A stretch of DNA of 64,000 nt, from assembly GCA_025612245.1 (NCBI GenBank), contig JAAXKQ010000004.1:310001-374000 (forward strand). The letters run 5' to 3'. The DNA comes from Ignavibacteria bacterium (GTDB lineage: Bacteria; Bacteroidota; Ignavibacteria; Ignavibacteriales; SURF-24). Below are positions 60,767-64,000 of the stretch, piece by piece. Made by a program: the position numbers and the translations under genes. The notes beneath the pieces are model-generated. The model was not told the DNA's origin. It made no database searches and saw nothing but the letters and a program-made list of their open reading frames with translations. The number at the start of each line of letters is the position of its first letter. Position 1 is the first letter of the stretch.

Positions 60767-63532
60767 TCAGGCGAAAAACTTATCGAAGAAACTTTTATTG
60801 CTTTTCGTAACTTTCAACAGCGCAGCTTCAAATTCACTTAAATTCTTAAATCCCATTTCCCGGGCCAAAAGTGATCTTTTTGCCTCATCCAGTGGCAGTA
60901 CAGACGAGGCGGAATTAAACAGTATCTGATTTTTTAATAAAAGGTTTCTTAAGAACGAATAGTTTTTCTTCAGCGCCTCTAAACTAAGAAATTTATCTGA
61001 ATAATTAATGACGGCAGACAGAATTTTTTTAGTGTCTTTACCGATGCAGCTCCGGTAGAGCTGGGGGTTGGAAAGGAGTATATACTGCAGCAGGAACTCT
61101 ATGTCAACCAGTCCGCCGCGGCTTTTCTTGATGTCGAAGAAATTATGGAAGAGTGCCTGGGGGGCTGAAAGAAGCTGTTTCTCGATTTTTTTTCGCATAT
61201 CGAGCACGTCGTTCCTCAAGCGTTTATTATCCAGGGATTCCACTTTTTGAACAATTTTCCCTGCCAGGGAGTCGAAAAGCCTCCGGTTGCCCTCGATAAA
61301 CCTGATTTTCACGAAAGCCTGCAGCTCCCAGGTCTGCAGCCTGCGGTCTATGTATTCGCTGTATTTTTCAATATCCCAGACGAGCTGGCTGGATTTTCCC
61401 TCCGGGCGGAGCCTGCAGTCGACTTCAAAGGGCTGGAGGCTATGCCTGATCTGGAGCAGGAAATTCTGGAAATCGCCCTGAATTGTCTGCGAGGAGCCGT
61501 CATCCATTGCCGCAAAGATGAGGTCGACGTCGGAGCTGAAAGTCATCTGAAAAGAGCCAAGGCTGCCCATGGCGGCAACAAAATAGTTGTACTTCAGGCC
61601 GCTTTGCCTACAGGCCTCTTTAAGGCAGTCCGCCAGAAGATCGCTTAAGAGTCTGGAGAGCCTGATGCCGTCGATGATGCCAAGCGAGAACATGATGGAG
61701 AGTATAAACCGGGCCTGTTTTACCGTAGCCCCATTGAGGCTTTCCAGGCTGAAGACCTTCCGGCTTAATATCAGGTCGCCAAGCGCCGAATCGGTTGAGA
61801 TCATGTCGACCGCCTTCTGGCATGACTGGCAGATCCTGAGGACAGAGTTAAAGAAGGGGCTGTCCAGGAACTCATGGTACCAGATTGAAGGAAGCGGCCT
61901 GGTTTTAATTACCCTGGCAAAGTTATCCAGAGTTGTATCGGGTGAAGCGGATTTCCTGAGGAAATCCAGGAGCGTTTTATCTATTTTGAGGAATGAGTCG
62001 ATTGTCTGCTTATCGAACATTTTCTGTTCAAGGAGTCCCTGCCCGGTGCGTACATACCTGTAGTTACTGAGGGCTTTCTTGGGTTCTGTGAAATTAACCT
62101 CTTCAATTGAATAGCTTTCGGACTTTGGGGTTTCACCGGTAATGGATCTGAAAACCTGCCTGACGGATTTTCTTGTCTGTTCAATTTTCTTCTTCAGGTG
62201 TTCGTGGGACTTAAAGCCCAGGAAGCAGGCGAGGTTATTCAGAGACTCTTCATCCCTGGGCAGGTCGTGGGTCTGCGTGTCGTTCATGAGCTGAAGGAAG
62301 TGTTCAATTCTTCTGAAGAAGACGTAAGAAAGCGAAAGCACCACGGCCTCAGGACCGGTAAGGAGGTTTAGCCCGAGGAGTTCCGAGATGGCAGTAAGCG
62401 TGTTTCCGGTTCTGATTGAAGGCAGGCGGCCTCCGTTTAAGAGCTGGAGTGCCTGTACGGAAAATTCGATATCCCTGATTCCGCCAGAGAAGAGTTTTAC
62501 GTTATCCTTATCCCCCATGTTCTTTTCAATATTTGCCTTCATGAGGGCAATTTGTGAAAGAGGGGATACGGAGAAGCTGGAAGGGTATATAAAGTGCCTC
62601 ATATAGTCCGAAAACTGCTCATAGAGCCTTAAGTTACCCCCCACGAAGCTCATTTTGATTAGCATCTGGCGTTCCCAGTCCTCTCCGCGGGATTCGTAAT
62701 ACTGGAGGTAATCCTTGAGTGTGCGGCATAAAGGAGAGTTCCTGCCGTCGGGCCTAAGGCGGAAATCCACGCGGTAGATATAGCCCTTGGATGTTTTTTC
62801 CGTAGAGAGCTGGATGAACATGTGAGCGGCTTCGGAAAGGAGCTCGTAGTACTCCTTTTTAACCCGGGCGCCGAGCGTTGAATTTTTATCGAAAAAGAGT
62901 ATCAGGTCGACGTCGGAGCTGTAATTAAGTTCATTTCCGCCGCATTTGCCGAGCGCAATAAGGCAGTAGCGGGAAGTTTTCAGGCTGATGCCGTACTTTT
63001 TTAAGACCTCCTGGTGGCAGAGGGAAAAGAGGGCCGAATTAAGGGCTTTTGCCAGAATTGAGAGCTGTAGCGTAGTTTCCTCAAGGTTATAGTTGCCCAG
63101 AATGTCGTTAACTCCTATGCGCAGGATTTCGCGTCTTTTGATGAGACGGATCAGGTTAACCTTTGCTTCCAGTGTCTTCAGGTTCCTGAGGGATTTCTCC
63201 AGTGAACTCTGCATTGTCTTTTCGTCGGACTTAAGGCTTAAGGTTCCGGGGCTCAGGATCCAGGAAAGGTATTCAGGGTTCCGGATAATAATATCGGTAA
63301 GGTAATTGCTGTAGACTGCAATTTTTATGATAATTTCTATATAATATGGGTATTTAATGCTTTCGAGGAGGAAATGCACCTTATCGAACAAAGAAGAAAG
63401 AATTCTGTGCAGGTTTGCCTCGGCGTTATGGGTAAAATACTGCCTTGATGCCTCCTGCTCTATTGTAAGCACGAGCCTGTCGAAATCCCCGCTACTGAGG
63501 TATCCGGCCGCAAAAAGTCCCAGATCCCTCAA
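60767..63532 (-). CDS. glnE: Bifunctional glutamine synthetase adenylyltransferase/deadenylase
   Basis: Controls nitrogen assimilation by adding or removing AMP on glutamine synthetase. 921 residues, close to E. coli GlnE (946). Two nucleotidyltransferase domains are visible: the N-terminal deadenylase with GKCGGNELNYSSDVDLI (Asp207, Asp209), and the C-terminal adenylyltransferase with GSLGSFQMTFSSDVDLI (Asp648, Asp650). In the second the usual GKLGG reads GSLGS, although the metal aspartates remain. A helical linker lies between them. The start is uncertain: a TTG at 63532 is the best available, with AAGG rather far upstream, and the open frame continues to 63565 without ATG or GTG. Confidence 0.93.
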   Translation of the reverse strand: MRDLGLFAAGYLSSGDFDRLVLTIEQEASRQYFTHNAEANLHRILSSLFDKVHFLLESIKYPYYIEIIIKIAVYSNYLTDIIIRNPEYLSWILSPGTLSLKSDEKTMQSSLEKSLRNLKTLEAKVNLIRLIKRREILRIGVNDILGNYNLEETTLQLSILAKALNSALFSLCHQEVLKKYGISLKTSRYCLIALGKCGGNELNYSSDVDLILFFDKNSTLGARVKKEYYELLSEAAHMFIQLSTEKTSKGYIYRVDFRLRPDGRNSPLCRTLKDYLQYYESRGEDWERQMLIKMSFVGGNLRLYEQFSDYMRHFIYPSSFSVSPLSQIALMKANIEKNMGDKDNVKLFSGGIRDIEFSVQALQLLNGGRLPSIRTGNTLTAISELLGLNLLTGPEAVVLSLSYVFFRRIEHFLQLMNDTQTHDLPRDEESLNNLACFLGFKSHEHLKKKIEQTRKSVRQVFRSITGETPKSESYSIEEVNFTEPKKALSNYRYVRTGQGLLEQKMFDKQTIDSFLKIDKTLLDFLRKSASPDTTLDNFARVIKTRPLPSIWYHEFLDSPFFNSVLRICQSCQKAVDMISTDSALGDLILSRKVFSLESLNGATVKQARFILSIMFSLGIIDGIRLSRLLSDLLADCLKEACRQSGLKYNYFVAAMGSLGSFQMTFSSDVDLIFAAMDDGSSQTIQGDFQNFLLQIRHSLQPFEVDCRLRPEGKSSQLVWDIEKYSEYIDRRLQTWELQAFVKIRFIEGNRRLFDSLAGKIVQKVESLDNKRLRNDVLDMRKKIEKQLLSAPQALFHNFFDIKKSRGGLVDIEFLLQYILLSNPQLYRSCIGKDTKKILSAVINYSDKFLSLEALKKNYSFLRNLLLKNQILFNSASSVLPLDEAKRSLLAREMGFKNLSEFEAALLKVTKSNKSFFDKFFA

Positions 63533-63838
63533 GAATTTATCTGAAAGAGTTACCTTGCCGATTGCTTAAAATTCCTTCTGTTTTGCCAGGCAATTTAACC
63601 ATTAGAAAGTGCAAAAAAAATATAAATTGGAAAATAATTAAAGCTTTAATTAAATTATGCCTGTTTATGTATTAAATCACAAATTGCGAACTAAATTACC
63701 GTATATTTGGTTTGAATTAGTGTAGTAGGAACATTTATCTAATTCAAGTAATTTAATTGGAATGCATTTTAAGTTTCATTGCATTTATATGCCCCTTTAC
63801 TTAATTTTGAACTACATTTAACCAAAGGAAGTTTTTTA
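63533..63838. other. Intergenic leader region between glnE and secA
   Basis: AT-rich. It contains a perfect 18-bp palindrome TAATTAAAGCTTTAATTA (63635-63652), a TATATTTG -7 box (63702-63709, without a good -33), a 9-bp inverted repeat (63712-63720 with 63739-63747) and a 19-codon open frame (63762-63821). Its divergent position means it holds promoters for both genes. Confidence 0.55.
63762..63821 (+). other. Short leader ORF upstream of secA (speculative)
   Basis: ATG 63762 to TAA 63821 encodes 19 residues with a hydrophobic second half (CIYMPLYLILNYI). It ends 17 bases before the secA ATG and just before its ribosome site AAAGGAA. Its own ribosome site is poor. Chance occurrence in AT-rich sequence is possible. 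Confidence 0.2.
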
Positions 63839-64000
63839 ATGCTTAATAACTTTTTGAAAAAGATTTTTGGCGACAAACATACAAAGAACCTGAAAGAACT
63901 ATGGCCTATCGTCGAAGAAATAAATGAATATTATGAGAAATTAAAGGATCTGACAGATGACGAGCTGAGGGGGAAGACAGCTGAGTTTAAGGAAAAGATC
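63839..64000 (+). CDS. secA: Preprotein translocase ATPase SecA, 5' end only
   Basis: The frame is open from ATG 63839 to the window edge (54 codons). The N-terminal residues LNNFLKKIFGDKHTKNLKEL, followed by YEKLKDLTDDELRGKT, match the start of bacterial SecA, which drives export through SecYEG. AAAGGAA stands at the normal distance before the ATG. Walker motifs lie beyond the window. The gene is divergent from glnE. Confidence 0.9.
   Translation, partial: MLNNFLKKIFGDKHTKNLKELWPIVEEINEYYEKLKDLTDDELRGKTAEFKEKI

Noticed and set aside
1-64000. CRISPR arrays, prophage, insertion sequences, rRNA operon
   Set aside because: No regularly spaced direct repeats, transposase, integrase, capsid or rRNA sequence was seen on either strand.

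Overview
The window reads as a contiguous piece of chromosome from a member of the Ignavibacteria (Bacteroidota/Chlorobi group); this is an inference. It rests on a secreted beta-helix protein ending in a type IX secretion sorting domain with the NYPNPFNP signature, a DUF4837 lipoprotein, a DUF2723 membrane protein, a sdhCAB operon of the Bacteroidota/epsilon type, and at least one promoter of the Bacteroidota form TTTG-N20-TAnnTTTG beside ordinary TTGATA-N17-TATAAT promoters. Most genes are housekeeping. I see no prophage, insertion sequence, CRISPR array or rRNA operon.

Layout. 1-1935: 5' part of a membrane-anchored GH2-like protein lacking the usual catalytic glutamates. 2186-4460: tpiA, nfu and mrp (glycolysis, Fe-S carriers). 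4461-5391: long non-coding stretch with a REP-like unit, then an orphan helical ORF. 6220-9063: a SufS-SufU fusion followed by a cystathionine beta-synthase-type enzyme (sulfur mobilisation). 9168-16939: T9SS cargo, a WecA-like glycosyl-1-phosphate transferase with an extra membrane half, a TolB-like lipoprotein, and a multi-pass spermidine-synthase-like protein. 17100-20037: a B12 module made of a cobalamin riboswitch, a BtuB-type TonB receptor and a corrinoid adenosyltransferase. 20121-22372: a divergent ATP-grasp ligase / C39-like peptidase pair, the best candidate here for an undescribed small system. 22445-28057: isochorismatase-family hydrolase, esterase, 7Fe ferredoxin, CorC-like protein, Prc protease. 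28402-31762: sdhCAB.

32018-36658: an unrecognised acidic protein, obgE, a lone FecCD/BtuC permease, tRNA(CAT) and secG. 36720-37447: degenerate repeats with REP-like palindromes. 37448-41226: AddB-like nuclease and CYTH protein. 41368-45332: OMP, DUF2461, CDF transporter, M14 peptidase. 45401-46900: ECF sigma factor and candidate anti-sigma factor, with a striking inverted repeat over the sigma promoter. 47219-48711: zinc-ribbon protein, rpsU and, convergent, a LOG-family gene. 49066-58707: dacB, greA, ribD, ribE, tilS, hpt, ftsH, polyprenol/DAG kinase and DUF4837, tightly packed and often overlapping. 58746-63532: DUF2723 protein and glnE. 63839-end: start of secA, with a structured leader.

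The parts connect in places. Riboswitch, receptor and adenosyltransferase form one B12 uptake route, and the lone BtuC-like permease could belong to it. SufSU and the CBS-type enzyme link cysteine supply to Fe-S assembly, whose carriers Nfu and Mrp lie near by and whose clients include SdhB, ferredoxin and AddB. TilS acts on a CAT-anticodon tRNA, but the one tRNA seen here looks more like the methionine tRNA.
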